This document shows positions 40,855 to 49,309 of a stretch of 64,000 bases of DNA, in pieces (positions within the stretch are counted from its first letter, which is position 1; the number at the start of each line of letters is the position of its first letter). Both the position numbers and the translations under genes were made by a program. Below the pieces are notes generated by a model that ran no database searches, was not told the DNA's origin, and was given only the letters and a program-made list of their open reading frames with translations. Source of the DNA: Streptomyces angustmyceticus (GTDB lineage Bacteria; Actinomycetota; Actinomycetes; Streptomycetales; Streptomycetaceae); NCBI RefSeq assembly GCF_019933235.1, contig NZ_CP082945.1, forward strand, positions 6,113,501-6,177,500, read 5' to 3'.

Positions 40855-41865
40855 ATGCGCGCTCTCGTGGTCACCGCACCGGGCAAGGGGGGCAGCACCG
40901 CTGTCACCGAGCTGCCCGACCCCTGCCCGGAGCCCGATGAGGTGGTCGTGCGCGTCACGTCCTGCGGGCTGTGCGGCACCGATATGCACCTGCTCGGCGG
41001 CGAGCTGCCGGCCGCGGTCTATCCGCTGGTGCCCGGGCACGAGCTGACCGGCGAGATCGTGGCGGTGGGCGCCGCGGTGACCGGCCGGGCGGTCGGGGAA
41101 CGCGTCGCCGTCGACCCCAACATGCCGTGCGGCGCCTGCCACTACTGCCGGATCGGCCGCGGCAACCTCTGCGAGGACTACACCGCGGTCGGCGTCACCC
41201 GCGCCGGCGGCTTCGCCGAGCTGGTCGCCGTGCCCGCACGCTGCTGCTACGTGCTGCCCGACGGGCTCTCGGAGGCCGCGGCGGGACTCGTCGAGCCGCT
41301 GTCCTGCGCGGTGCACGGCCTCAACCGGCTGCCGCGCCGGCCCGGCGAGCACTACCTGATCTACGGCGCCGGCACCATGGGCCTGATGATGGCCGCCCTC
41401 GTCCAGGCCGCGGGCGCCGCCTCGGTGTCCGTCGTGGACCTCAACGAGGACCGGCTGGCGTTCGCGGAGTCCTTCGGCGTCGACGTGGCGGTGACCGGCG
41501 CCGACCGGCTCGGGCGCACGCCCGGCTTCGAGGTCGTGGTCGACGCGACCGGCGCCGTCGCGGCCATCGAGGACGGGCTGGGCCGGGTCCGCCGCGGCGG
41601 CACCTTCCTGCAGTTCGGCGTCGCCGACCCGGCGGGCACGGCGTCCTTCTCGCCGTACCGCGTCTACCACCACGAGATCGACATCATCGGTTCGATGGCG
41701 GTCCACCACAGCTTCCAGCCCGCCATCGACCTGCTCGCCTCCGGGACGGTCGCCCTCGACGCCCTGGTCAGCGACGTCTATGGTCTGCACGAGTTCGACG
41801 AGGCGGTGGCCCGGTTCCGGGCGGGCACCGGCCGGAAGATCCACATCGCCCCGCAGAAGGGCTGA
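40855..41865 (+). CDS. Zinc-dependent polyol/alcohol dehydrogenase (sorbitol dehydrogenase-like)
   Basis: 336 residues of the zinc MDR family: catalytic C-G-L-C-G-T-D-M-H near 37-45, V-P-G-H-E-L-T-G-E-I near 60, structural zinc cysteines in P-C-G-A-C-H-Y-C-R-I-G-R-G-N-L-C near 92-107, and the NAD fold Y-G-A-G-T-M-G-L-M near 165. GAGGAGG is 5 nt before the ATG. It should oxidise a sugar alcohol to a ketose with NAD+, giving the substrate of the divergent kinase. The transporter follows 5 nt after the stop. Confidence 0.9.
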   Translation: MRALVVTAPGKGGSTAVTELPDPCPEPDEVVVRVTSCGLCGTDMHLLGGELPAAVYPLVPGHELTGEIVAVGAAVTGRAVGERVAVDPNMPCGACHYCRIGRGNLCEDYTAVGVTRAGGFAELVAVPARCCYVLPDGLSEAAAGLVEPLSCAVHGLNRLPRRPGEHYLIYGAGTMGLMMAALVQAAGAASVSVVDLNEDRLAFAESFGVDVAVTGADRLGRTPGFEVVVDATGAVAAIEDGLGRVRRGGTFLQFGVADPAGTASFSPYRVYHHEIDIIGSMAVHHSFQPAIDLLASGTVALDALVSDVYGLHEFDEAVARFRAGTGRKIHIAPQKG

Positions 41866-41870
41866 GCGCG

Positions 41871-43283
41871 GTGCCCACACGCATCAAGAACGCACTGATC
41901 TGGGTCTTCGGGGCCCTCGGCGGCATCCTGTGGGGCTATGACACCGGAGTCATCTCGGGCGCCATGCTCTTCATCAAGAACGACATCGCCCTCACCCCGC
42001 TCCTGGAGGGCCTGGTCGTCTCGGGCCTCCTGGTGGGCGCCATGCTCGGCGCCGGTCTCTCGGGACGGCTGGGCGACTCCTGGGGGCGCCGCCGGCTGAT
42101 CCTCGCGGCCTCCGGGGTCTTCATCCTCGGCACCCTCGGCGCCTCCTTCGCCTTCGGCCCCGCCTCGCTGATCGCCTCCCGGTTCGTGATCGGCATCGGC
42201 GTCGGCATCGCCTCCGTCGTCGTCCCGCTCTACCTCACCGAACTCGCCCCCAAGCAGGTGCGCGGCGGGCTGACGTCCCTGATGCAGCTGCTGGTCACGG
42301 TCGGCATCTTCGTCGCGTACGGCACCGACTACCTGCTGGCCGGCGCCGGGGCCTGGCGCTGGATGATCGGCCTCGGCGTGATCCCGGCCGCCGTGCTGGC
42401 GCTGGGCATCCTCACCCAGCCGGAGAGCCCGCGCTGGCTGGTGCGCAAGGGCCGCACCGACGAGGCCCGTACGGTGCTGACCCGGCTGCGCGGGGACGCC
42501 GGCGCGGCGGGGGAGGAGCTGGCGGAGATCGAGCGGGCCGAGCACGCCGAACGGGCGCAGAGCGAGCCGCTGACCCTGCGGCGGCTGCTGTCGCCGCAGC
42601 TGCGCCCGGTGTTCGTGGTGGGGATGCTGCTGGTCCTCTTCCAGAACTTCGTCGGCATCAACACGATCATCTACTACGCGCCGACCCTGCTCACCGACAT
42701 CGGTTTCGGCTCGGACGGCGCGATCCTCGCCAACGTCGGCATCGGCCTGCTCAACATGCTGATGACGCTCCCGGCGATGCGGCTCATCGACCGCCGGGGG
42801 CGCAAGCCGCTGCTGCGGTGGGGCGCGCTGGGCATGTGCGCGGCGATGGTGCTGCTGGCCGTCACCAACCTCTCCGGACTCGGCTACGGCGCGCTGCTGT
42901 CCGCGCTCACCCTCCTGGGGATCGCGCTCTACATCGCGTCGTTCGCCGTCTCCTGGGGGCCGGTGCAGTGGGTGATGCTGCCCGAGCTGTTCCCGATGCG
43001 GATCCGGGCGGCCGCGGTCGGCCTGTGCGTGCTCTTCAACTGGCTGTTCAACATGATCGTGGCGCTGGTGTTCCCCTCGCTGCTGCAGACCTGGGGCGCC
43101 GGCGTCAACTTCCTGTTCTTCGCCGGGACGACCCTGCTGGCGTTCCTCTTCGTGCAGCGGCTGCTGCCGGAGACCAAGGGCCGCAGCCTGGAGGAGATCG
43201 AGCAGGACCTGCTGCGGGGGCGTCCGGCCCGGCCGGAAGCGGAGCGGTCTGTGCCGGTATCGTCGGGAGCCGCCCACCACTGA
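41871..43283 (+). CDS. MFS sugar porter
   Basis: 470 residues with 12 predicted transmembrane helices. Sugar porter motifs: G-Y-D-T-G-V-I-S-G near residues 22-30, G-R-L-G-D-S-W-G-R-R-R near 65, P-E-S-P-R-W-L near 184 and P-E-T-K-G-R-S-L-E-E-I near 438, the usual XylE/GalP/AraE pattern of a proton symporter. GTG 41871 lies 5 nt after the dehydrogenase stop and the conserved K-N-A-L-I-W begins at once. It imports the substrate of the operon, likely a polyol or hexose; exact substrate not readable. Confidence 0.93.
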   Translation: MPTRIKNALIWVFGALGGILWGYDTGVISGAMLFIKNDIALTPLLEGLVVSGLLVGAMLGAGLSGRLGDSWGRRRLILAASGVFILGTLGASFAFGPASLIASRFVIGIGVGIASVVVPLYLTELAPKQVRGGLTSLMQLLVTVGIFVAYGTDYLLAGAGAWRWMIGLGVIPAAVLALGILTQPESPRWLVRKGRTDEARTVLTRLRGDAGAAGEELAEIERAEHAERAQSEPLTLRRLLSPQLRPVFVVGMLLVLFQNFVGINTIIYYAPTLLTDIGFGSDGAILANVGIGLLNMLMTLPAMRLIDRRGRKPLLRWGALGMCAAMVLLAVTNLSGLGYGALLSALTLLGIALYIASFAVSWGPVQWVMLPELFPMRIRAAAVGLCVLFNWLFNMIVALVFPSLLQTWGAGVNFLFFAGTTLLAFLFVQRLLPETKGRSLEEIEQDLLRGRPARPEAERSVPVSSGAAHH

Positions 43284-43305
43284 CGCCCTGACCTCTGGAG
43301 CAGCC

Positions 43306-43719
43306 ATGAGCCAGCCCCCCGCCCGACGGACCGTGCTGCGGGGGGCCGCGCTCGCCGGTGCCGCGGGCCTCGGCCTGACGGCCTGCTCGACGGGGGACTC
43401 CGGCGCGAACGCCTCGGCGGTGCCCGCCGAACCGGTCGACCTCGGGGCCGCCGCCGCGGTGCCGGTCGGCGGTGCCAAGCTCTACCGCGAGGACCGCCTC
43501 GTCGTCTCGCAGCCCGCCAAGGGCACCTACAAGTGCTTCAGCGCCAAGTGCACACACGCCGGCTGCATCCTGGCCGAGGTCGAGAAGAAGGAGGGCGGCT
43601 GCCCCTGCCACGGCAGCCGCTTCGACGTCACCACCGGCAAGGTCGTCCAGGGCCCGGCGTCCGAGCCGCTGCCCGAGGTCCCGGTCAAGGCCGAGAACGG
43701 CAAGCTGATCGCGGGCTGA
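43306..43719 (+). CDS. Rieske [2Fe-2S] protein with Tat/lipoprotein signal
   Basis: 137 residues. The N-terminus has a twin-arginine motif (R-R-T-V-L-R-G-A-A) and a lipobox L-T-A-C at about residue 26, so the mature protein is probably a Tat-exported lipoprotein on the outer face of the membrane. The Rieske cluster motifs are C-T-H-A-G-C near 82-87 and C-P-C-H-G-S near 99-104. Such small Rieske lipoproteins are frequent in Streptomyces and their redox partner is not known. It starts 22 nt after the sugar porter, so it may be read with that operon. Confidence 0.92.
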   Translation: MSQPPARRTVLRGAALAGAAGLGLTACSTGDSGANASAVPAEPVDLGAAAAVPVGGAKLYREDRLVVSQPAKGTYKCFSAKCTHAGCILAEVEKKEGGCPCHGSRFDVTTGKVVQGPASEPLPEVPVKAENGKLIAG

Positions 43720-43761
43720 GGCGCGGGCCGCCACCCAGGGCCGGGCCCCGGTGACCCCGGC

Positions 43762-44700
43762 CTACTCCCAGTCCCAGGCGATCCCCAGTATCCCGGGCCG
43801 TACCCCCTGCTCCACGAGGTGCACGGCGCGGTGGTGCTCGCTGAGCGGCAGCTCCTGCCGGCCGCTGCGCGGGGCGCCGGCCGCGACCTGTGCGAAGCGG
43901 GTGCAGCGCACCGGCAGCGCCGCCTCGTCGAAGCGCACCTGCAGGACGTACTGCCCGCCGGCGACGCCGAAACCGCGCTGGTACTCCGTGCTCGGGCCGC
44001 CGCTGCCGTCCTCGAAGCCGTAGCCGAAGACATGGGTGTCACCGGCCCGCAGCCGGGCGTCGAAGAGCAGCTCGGCGATCACCACTCCGGCCTCGGCGTT
44101 CCCGCGCACCCGGCCCAGCCGGCAGTTCTCGGCGGCCCGCACCCGCACCCGGGAGGGATCACAGCCCGCGTCGCCCCGGTGGACGGCCACGAAGCGGTCC
44201 ACGCCGTCCCGGTGCGCGCGGACCACGTGGAGCGATTCGCGGGCGAGGAGCCGGCGCTCGGGCCCGATACGGACGCGTTCGTGATGGCCCACGGTGTGCA
44301 GCCCGCCGTCCACCGGGGCGTCCAGCTCGTCGAACAGCCGCCGCACCGTGGTGGCGGGCGCCGCCGGCGAGCGGTACGAGCGGGCGGGCGGCCGCTCGGC
44401 CTCCGGGCGGGCACCGCCCTCCGGCACCAGCAGCCGGTGCAGCGAGCGCGCCGGCAGGTCGAGGACCTCTTCCAGGGCGCGCACCGCCCGCAGCGACTCG
44501 GGGCGCTGCGGCCGCCGGGCTCCCTGCTGCCAGTAACTGAGGCTGGTCACCCCGATGGTGACGCCGCGCTGGGCGAGCTTGTGCTGTACGCGGGTGAGGG
44601 CGAGCCCCCGCTCGGTGAGTGCGGAGCGCAGCGCGAGATGGAACGGCCCGGTCCGCAGCAGTTGGGCCAGCTCCGCCGACCGGGGGGTGTCCTGTGCCAT
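43762..44700 (-). CDS. XRE-like DNA-binding protein, hypothetical
   Basis: 312 residues. The N-terminal 70 residues form a helix-turn-helix of the XRE kind (F-H-L-A-L-R-S-A-L-T-E-R-G-L-A-L, V-T-I-G-V-T-S-L-S-Y-W-Q-Q-G-A-R-R-P). The remaining 220 residues are an all-beta-looking domain rich in Arg and His (E-R-V-R-I-G-P-E-R-R-L-L-A-R), ending with G-I-L-G-I-A-W-D-W-E, that I do not recognise beyond its occurrence in Streptomyces hypothetical regulators. GGAGG is 9 nt from the ATG. A perfect 12-bp palindrome 26 bp upstream suggests autoregulation. Confidence 0.78.
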   Translation of the reverse strand: MAQDTPRSAELAQLLRTGPFHLALRSALTERGLALTRVQHKLAQRGVTIGVTSLSYWQQGARRPQRPESLRAVRALEEVLDLPARSLHRLLVPEGGARPEAERPPARSYRSPAAPATTVRRLFDELDAPVDGGLHTVGHHERVRIGPERRLLARESLHVVRAHRDGVDRFVAVHRGDAGCDPSRVRVRAAENCRLGRVRGNAEAGVVIAELLFDARLRAGDTHVFGYGFEDGSGGPSTEYQRGFGVAGGQYVLQVRFDEAALPVRCTRFAQVAAGAPRSGRQELPLSEHHRAVHLVEQGVRPGILGIAWDWE

Positions 44701-45245
44701 GGTTTCGGTCCTCCGGTCGCGCGGGGTGAACGTTCACAACCGGATCGCACGCTGTGGGCGCCGCCTGCCTGTTCACCGCAGTACGCCGGGCACCGGCCGT
44801 TCCCATGGGGGCGGTCCGTCCACACCCTCATGCCACCCCGCATTGAAGCGTGTCGACCTGCCTGCGACAACACCTGACGCTCCTGCGCGGTATCCGGAGG
44901 CGCTCCTCTTCCCTTCACCCCGGGGTCGGGAGGAGTGCCGCCCCCGCGCAGCACGCTTCCGGCCGGATGGGGTCGACTCCGGTGCGTACGCGACCGGTTG
45001 GTTTCGCTGTGGCACCCCGCCGAGCGAGACCGACGCCGACCGGCCCGTCGGGACCGGGGCCCCATGGGCCGCCGGCAGTGGCCCCCTGCATGTGATCCAC
45101 GGATATGACACGGACCGCCACCGGGCGCACCGGGGTGATCCATGATCGGCCAACAACCGCTACAACTGGGGCGATTTCGGCTACAACCCGAACGACGGCG
45201 CCTTCTCCTGGACACACTCCCCGTACCGGATAGGAGCCTGGGGCC
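44701..45245. other. Divergent region of 545 bp, XRE-like gene / exported protein gene
   Basis: Holds the GTGAACGTTCAC palindrome and, at the right end, a 35-codon ORF coupled to the exported-protein gene. A different frame over 45144-45250 spells an aromatic-rich stretch (N-N-R-Y-N-W-G-D-F-G-Y-N-P-N-D-G) that looks like a remnant of a larger coding sequence. Confidence 0.45.
44726..44737. promoter_or_regulatory. Perfect palindrome GTGAACGTTCAC
   Basis: 12-bp self-complementary site between the promoter region and the ribosome-binding site of the XRE-like gene; probable autoregulatory operator. Confidence 0.6.
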
Positions 45246-45249
45246 ATGA
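45142..45249 (+). CDS. Possible 35-residue ORF coupled to the exported protein
   Basis: ATG 45142 to TGA 45249; the stop overlaps the ATG at 45246 (ATGA). The product would be basic and Gln/Arg/Leu-rich (M-I-G-Q-Q-P-L-Q-L-G-R-F). Upstream GGGGTGATC is a weak ribosome-binding site. It may be only a chance frame. Confidence 0.25.
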   Translation: MIGQQPLQLGRFRLQPERRRLLLDTLPVPDRSLGP

Positions 45250-46136
45250 GGAAGCGCACCGCCGTCCGTACCGCCCTCCGTGCCGTCGCCACCGGCACGT
45301 CCGCCACGGCCCTCCTCGGCCTCACCCCGCACCTCGCCCTGGCCGCGCCCGCCCCCGTGCCACGGACCCCCGCGGCGAGCCTCACCGCCGCCCATGCGGC
45401 GGCCACCGCCCCCGCGGCCCTCGACACCGTCGCCCGGTTCTTCGCGGCCGAGCGGGAGCGCGGCGGCGCCCGCACCGGTGGCCCCGGCGCCGTGCGGGCC
45501 GCGCCGCGCGTCGAGGGAGCCGTCGTGCCCGTCTACGTCCTGTCACCGGACTTCGTCCGCGGCCGCGAGGGTGCCCCCGTCGCCCGCCTGGCGTTCCTCG
45601 CCGGCAGGGCCGTCGCGGGCGACGGCCGCACGGCCTCGGTGCGGATCGCGCGGCGGGGCGCCGCCTGGAAGATCGTCCGCATCGCCGCCGGCGACGACGA
45701 GACCCGCTACAGCGCGGCCGGGGCCGCACGGGCGAAGGGCGGCACGGTCTTCCGCGAGCCGGGGACCGACGCCTGGTACGTGCAGCGCGGCGACCGCGTC
45801 GAGCCGCTGGACGCGGAAGCCCGGCAGGCCGTCGGCGCGCACGGCACCACGGTCGCCGCCTACCGGGAACGGGTCGCGCGGGCCTACGGGGACAAGCTCC
45901 CCGGCACCGCGTACGACCGGCGCGGCGCGGCGGGCGGCTACGGTCCGGTGGCCGGGGCCGGGACCGCCACGGGGGCCGGTGCCCGGCAGCCGCACGCCCC
46001 GCGGCCCGTCACGACGGCCGGGCTCGCGGACGACAGCCTGCCGGTGACCGCCGCCACGACCCTCGCGGGCGCCGCCGCCCTGCTCGCCCTGGCACTGTCC
46101 GCCTCGGCGCCACTACGGAGGCGGCGCAGCGGCTGA
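45246..46136 (+). CDS. Exported, C-terminally anchored hypothetical protein
   Basis: 296 residues. Sec signal peptide at residues 1-33 (M-R-K-R-T-A then hydrophobic, A-L-A-A-P cleavage), an Ala/Arg-rich extracellular region with V-V-P-V-Y-V-L-S-P-D-F-V and A-W-Y-V-Q-R-G-D-R-V-E-P-L segments, a Gly/Ala-rich linker, and a C-terminal transmembrane helix (A-A-A-L-L-A-L-A-L-S-A-S-A) followed by R-R-R-R. This is the arrangement of a surface protein retained in the membrane, not a sortase substrate (no LPxTG/LAxTG). TAGGAG precedes the ATG by 10 nt. Function unknown. Confidence 0.78.
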   Translation: MRKRTAVRTALRAVATGTSATALLGLTPHLALAAPAPVPRTPAASLTAAHAAATAPAALDTVARFFAAERERGGARTGGPGAVRAAPRVEGAVVPVYVLSPDFVRGREGAPVARLAFLAGRAVAGDGRTASVRIARRGAAWKIVRIAAGDDETRYSAAGAARAKGGTVFREPGTDAWYVQRGDRVEPLDAEARQAVGAHGTTVAAYRERVARAYGDKLPGTAYDRRGAAGGYGPVAGAGTATGAGARQPHAPRPVTTAGLADDSLPVTAATTLAGAAALLALALSASAPLRRRRSG

Positions 46137-46241
46137 GGAGGGGCGGAGGGGGAGGGGGCGCGCAACGCCCACCCACCTCCCGCCCGCCCCGCCGCCGTTC
46201 GCCGCCGCCGATGCCGGACGGCGACGGTCCGGGAACGGTGA

Positions 46242-46264
46242 TTGTCGGTCCCGGTCAGTAGGGT
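46242..46264 (+). promoter_or_regulatory. LexA-independent damage-type promoter of uvrC
   Basis: TTGTCGGTC (46242-46250), 8 bp, TAGGGT (46259-46264), then 7 nt to the ATG. One deviation, at the last base of the first box. Confidence 0.68.
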
Positions 46265-46271
46265 GGTGTGC

Positions 46272-48368
46272 ATGGCAGACCCCAGCAGCTACCGACCCAA
46301 GCCGGGACAGATCCCCGACTCGCCGGGGGTCTATAAGTTCCGCGACGAACACGGCCGGGTCATCTACGTCGGCAAGGCCAAGAGCCTGCGCCAGCGCCTG
46401 GCCAACTACTTCCAGGACCTGGCCGGACTCCACCCGCGGACGCGCACGATGGTCACCACCGCGGCCGCCGTCGAGTGGACCGTCGTCACCACCGAGGTCG
46501 AGGCGCTCCAGCTCGAATACACCTGGATCAAGGAGTTCGACCCGCGCTTCAACGTCAAGTACCGCGACGACAAGAGCTATCCGTACCTCGCGGTGACCCT
46601 CAACGAGGAGTTCCCGCGCGTCCAGGTCATGCGCGGCGCCAAGAAGAAGGGCGTGCGCTACTTCGGTCCGTACGGCCACGCCTGGGCCATCCGCGAGACC
46701 GTCGACCTGATGCTGCGCGTCTTCCCGGTGCGGACCTGCTCCGCGGGCGTCTTCAAGCGCTCCGCGCAGATCGGCCGCCCCTGCCTGCTCGGCTACATCG
46801 GCAAGTGCTCGGCCCCCTGCGTCGGCCGGATCTCCCCGCAGGAGCACCACGAACTCGCCGAGGAGTTCTGCGACTTCATGGCCGGCCGCACCGGCGCCTA
46901 CCTCCGCCGCCTGGAGCGGCAGATGCAGGACGCGGCCGAGGAGATGGAGTACGAACGCGCCGCCCGGCTCCGCGACGACATAGGCGCCCTCAAGCGGGCC
47001 ATGGAGAAGAGCGCCGTGGTCCTCGCCGACGCCACCGACGCCGACCTGATCGCCGTCGCGGAGGACGAACTCGAAGCCGCCGTCCAGATCTTCCACGTCC
47101 GCGGCGGCCGGGTGCGCGGCCAGCGCGGCTGGGTGACGGACAAGGTCGAGGCCGTCACCACCGGCGGCCTCGTCGAGCACGCCCTCCAGCAGCTGTACGG
47201 CGAGGAGCGGGGCGACGCCGTCCCCAAGGAGGTCCTGGTCCCGGCGCTCCCCGAGCCGGTCGAGCCGGTCGCGCAGTGGCTCTCCGAGCGCCGCGGCTCC
47301 CAGGTCTCGCTGCGCATCCCGCAGCGCGGCGACAAGAAGGACCTGATGGCCACGGTCGGCCGCAACGCCCAGCAGGCCCTGGCCCTGCACAAGACCAAGC
47401 GCGCCTCCGACCTCACCACCCGCTCCCGCGCCCTGGAGGAGATCGCCGAGGCGCTCGGCCTGGACGCGGTGCCGCTGCGCATCGAGTGCTTCGACATCTC
47501 CCACCTCCAGGGCGACGACGTCGTCGCCTCGATGGTGGTCTTCGAGGACGGTCTCGCCCGGAAGAGCGAATACCGCCGCTTCCAGATCAAGACCTTCCAG
47601 GGCCAGGACGATGTCCGGTCCATGCACGAGGTCATCGGCCGCCGCTTCAAGCGCTACCTCCAGGAGAAGCAGAAGTCCGGCGAGTGGACACAGGAGCCGG
47701 CCGGGGACCCCCAGGGGGACGTCAACGGCGTCACCGGCAGCAGCGGCGGCGTCACCGTCCACGACGGCGAACCGGAGCCGGACCCCCTGGCCGGCCGCCC
47801 GACCGACGAGGACGGCCGCCCCAAGCGGTTTGCCTACCCGCCCCAGCTCGTGGTCGTCGACGGCGGCGCCCCGCAGGTCGCGGCCGCCCGCCGGGCCCTG
47901 GACGAGCTCGGCATCGACGATGTCGCCGTATGCGGCCTGGCCAAGCGCCTCGAAGAGGTCTGGCTGCCCGAGGAGGACGACCCGGTGGTGCTGCCGCGCA
48001 GCAGCGAGGGCCTCTACCTCCTCCAGCGCGTCCGCGACGAGGCGCACCGCTTCGCGATCACCTACCAGCGCAGCAAGCGCGGCAAGCGGCTGAAGTCCTC
48101 CCCGCTCGACGCCGTCGCCGGACTCGGCGACACCCGCCGCCAGGCGCTGCTCAAGCACTTCGGTTCGGTGAAGAAGCTGCGGGCCGCGACGGTCGACGAG
48201 ATCTGCGAAGTCCCGGGCGTCGGCCGCAAGACCGCGGAGACGGTCGCCGCGGCGCTGGCCGGGGCGGCGCCGTCCGCCCCCGCGGTGAACACCGCCACAG
48301 GAGAGATCATTGAGGATGACGGGGCCCCACCGGCCGCGTTGTCGGCAGAACGGGGGCAGGAACGATGA
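46272..48368 (+). CDS. uvrC: Excinuclease ABC subunit C
   Basis: UvrC makes the two incisions flanking a lesion. 698 residues: the GIY-YIG nuclease domain at the N-terminus (P-G-V-Y-K-F ... V-I-Y-V-G-K-A-K-S-L at 18-38), a UVR domain near 220-250 that docks on UvrB, the RNase H-like 3' domain with E-C-F-D-I-S-H near 408 and V-V-D-G-G-A-P-Q near 530, and C-terminal helix-hairpin-helix motifs (G-L-G-D-T-R-R-Q, V-P-G-V-G-R-K-T). A linker of about 35 residues near 475-515 is longer than in E. coli. ATG 46272 has no Shine-Dalgarno; the -10 position implies a leaderless mRNA. The stop overlaps rapZ (ATGA). Confidence 0.98.
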   Translation: MADPSSYRPKPGQIPDSPGVYKFRDEHGRVIYVGKAKSLRQRLANYFQDLAGLHPRTRTMVTTAAAVEWTVVTTEVEALQLEYTWIKEFDPRFNVKYRDDKSYPYLAVTLNEEFPRVQVMRGAKKKGVRYFGPYGHAWAIRETVDLMLRVFPVRTCSAGVFKRSAQIGRPCLLGYIGKCSAPCVGRISPQEHHELAEEFCDFMAGRTGAYLRRLERQMQDAAEEMEYERAARLRDDIGALKRAMEKSAVVLADATDADLIAVAEDELEAAVQIFHVRGGRVRGQRGWVTDKVEAVTTGGLVEHALQQLYGEERGDAVPKEVLVPALPEPVEPVAQWLSERRGSQVSLRIPQRGDKKDLMATVGRNAQQALALHKTKRASDLTTRSRALEEIAEALGLDAVPLRIECFDISHLQGDDVVASMVVFEDGLARKSEYRRFQIKTFQGQDDVRSMHEVIGRRFKRYLQEKQKSGEWTQEPAGDPQGDVNGVTGSSGGVTVHDGEPEPDPLAGRPTDEDGRPKRFAYPPQLVVVDGGAPQVAAARRALDELGIDDVAVCGLAKRLEEVWLPEEDDPVVLPRSSEGLYLLQRVRDEAHRFAITYQRSKRGKRLKSSPLDAVAGLGDTRRQALLKHFGSVKKLRAATVDEICEVPGVGRKTAETVAAALAGAAPSAPAVNTATGEIIEDDGAPPAALSAERGQER

Positions 48369-49309
48369 GCACACCGCACGAAGCGCAGGAACCCGAGAGA
48401 GACGGTGCACAGGTGAGTACGGGCACGACCGACCAGGGCGAGAGCGCCGCGATCCCCGAGTTGGTGATCATCTCCGGGATGTCCGGCGCCGGCCGGAGCA
48501 CGGCCGCGAAGTGTCTGGAGGACCTCGGCTGGTTCGTCGTCGACAACATCCCGCCCGAGCTGATCGCGCCGATGGTCGAGCTGGGCGCCCGCTCGCAGGG
48601 CAACGTCGCCCGGATCGCGGTCGTCGTCGATGTCCGCGGCCGCCGCTTCTTCGCCAACCTCAAGGAGTCGCTGGCCACCCTCGACGCGCAGAACGTCAAG
48701 CGCCGCATCGTCTTCCTGGAGTCCTCGGACGAGGCCCTGGTGCGCCGCTTCGAGTCGGTGCGCCGCCCGCACCCCCTCCAGGGCGACGGCCGGATCGTCG
48801 ACGGCATCGTCGCCGAGCGCGACCTGCTGCGCGAGCTGCGCGGCGACGCCGACCTGGTCATCGACACCTCCAGCCTCAACGTCCACGAACTCCGCGCCAA
48901 GATGGACGCCCAGTTCGCCGGCGAGGAGGTCCCCGAGCTGCGCGCCACGGTCATGTCCTTCGGCTTCAAGTACGGCCTGCCGGTCGACGCCGACATGGTC
49001 ATCGACTGCCGGTTCATCCCCAACCCGCACTGGGTGCCCGAGCTGCGCCCCTTCACCGGCCTGAACGAAGAGGTCAGCGGCTACGTCTTCAGCCAGCCGG
49101 GCTCCAAGGAGTTCCTGGACGGCTACACCGAGCTGCTGCGGATCGTGGCCGAGGGCTACCGCCGTGAGGGCAAGCGCTATGTGACCATCGCCGTGGGCTG
49201 CACGGGCGGCAAGCACCGCAGTGTCGCGATGTCCGAGAAGCTCGCCCGCCGCCTGGTCTCCGAAGGGGTGGAAACCGTCATCGTCCACCGCGACATGGGG
49301 CGCGAGTGA
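48365..49309 (+). CDS. rapZ: RNase adapter protein RapZ (YvcJ family nucleotide-binding protein)
   Basis: 314 residues. P-loop I-S-G-M-S-G-A-G-R-S-T near residues 36-46 (Arg replacing Lys, common in actinobacteria), Walker-B-like V-V-V-D-V-R near 90, and the conserved C-terminal domain V-M-S-F-G-F-K-Y-G-L-P near 198, D-C-R-F-I-P-N-P-H and V-G-C-T-G-G-K-H-R-S-V near 278. In enterobacteria RapZ guides RNase E to glmZ; in Gram-positives YvcJ has a cell-wall/competence link. Both ends overlap neighbours by 4 bp (ATGA with uvrC, GTGA with yvcK). Confidence 0.95.
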   Translation: MSTPHEAQEPERDGAQVSTGTTDQGESAAIPELVIISGMSGAGRSTAAKCLEDLGWFVVDNIPPELIAPMVELGARSQGNVARIAVVVDVRGRRFFANLKESLATLDAQNVKRRIVFLESSDEALVRRFESVRRPHPLQGDGRIVDGIVAERDLLRELRGDADLVIDTSSLNVHELRAKMDAQFAGEEVPELRATVMSFGFKYGLPVDADMVIDCRFIPNPHWVPELRPFTGLNEEVSGYVFSQPGSKEFLDGYTELLRIVAEGYRREGKRYVTIAVGCTGGKHRSVAMSEKLARRLVSEGVETVIVHRDMGRE

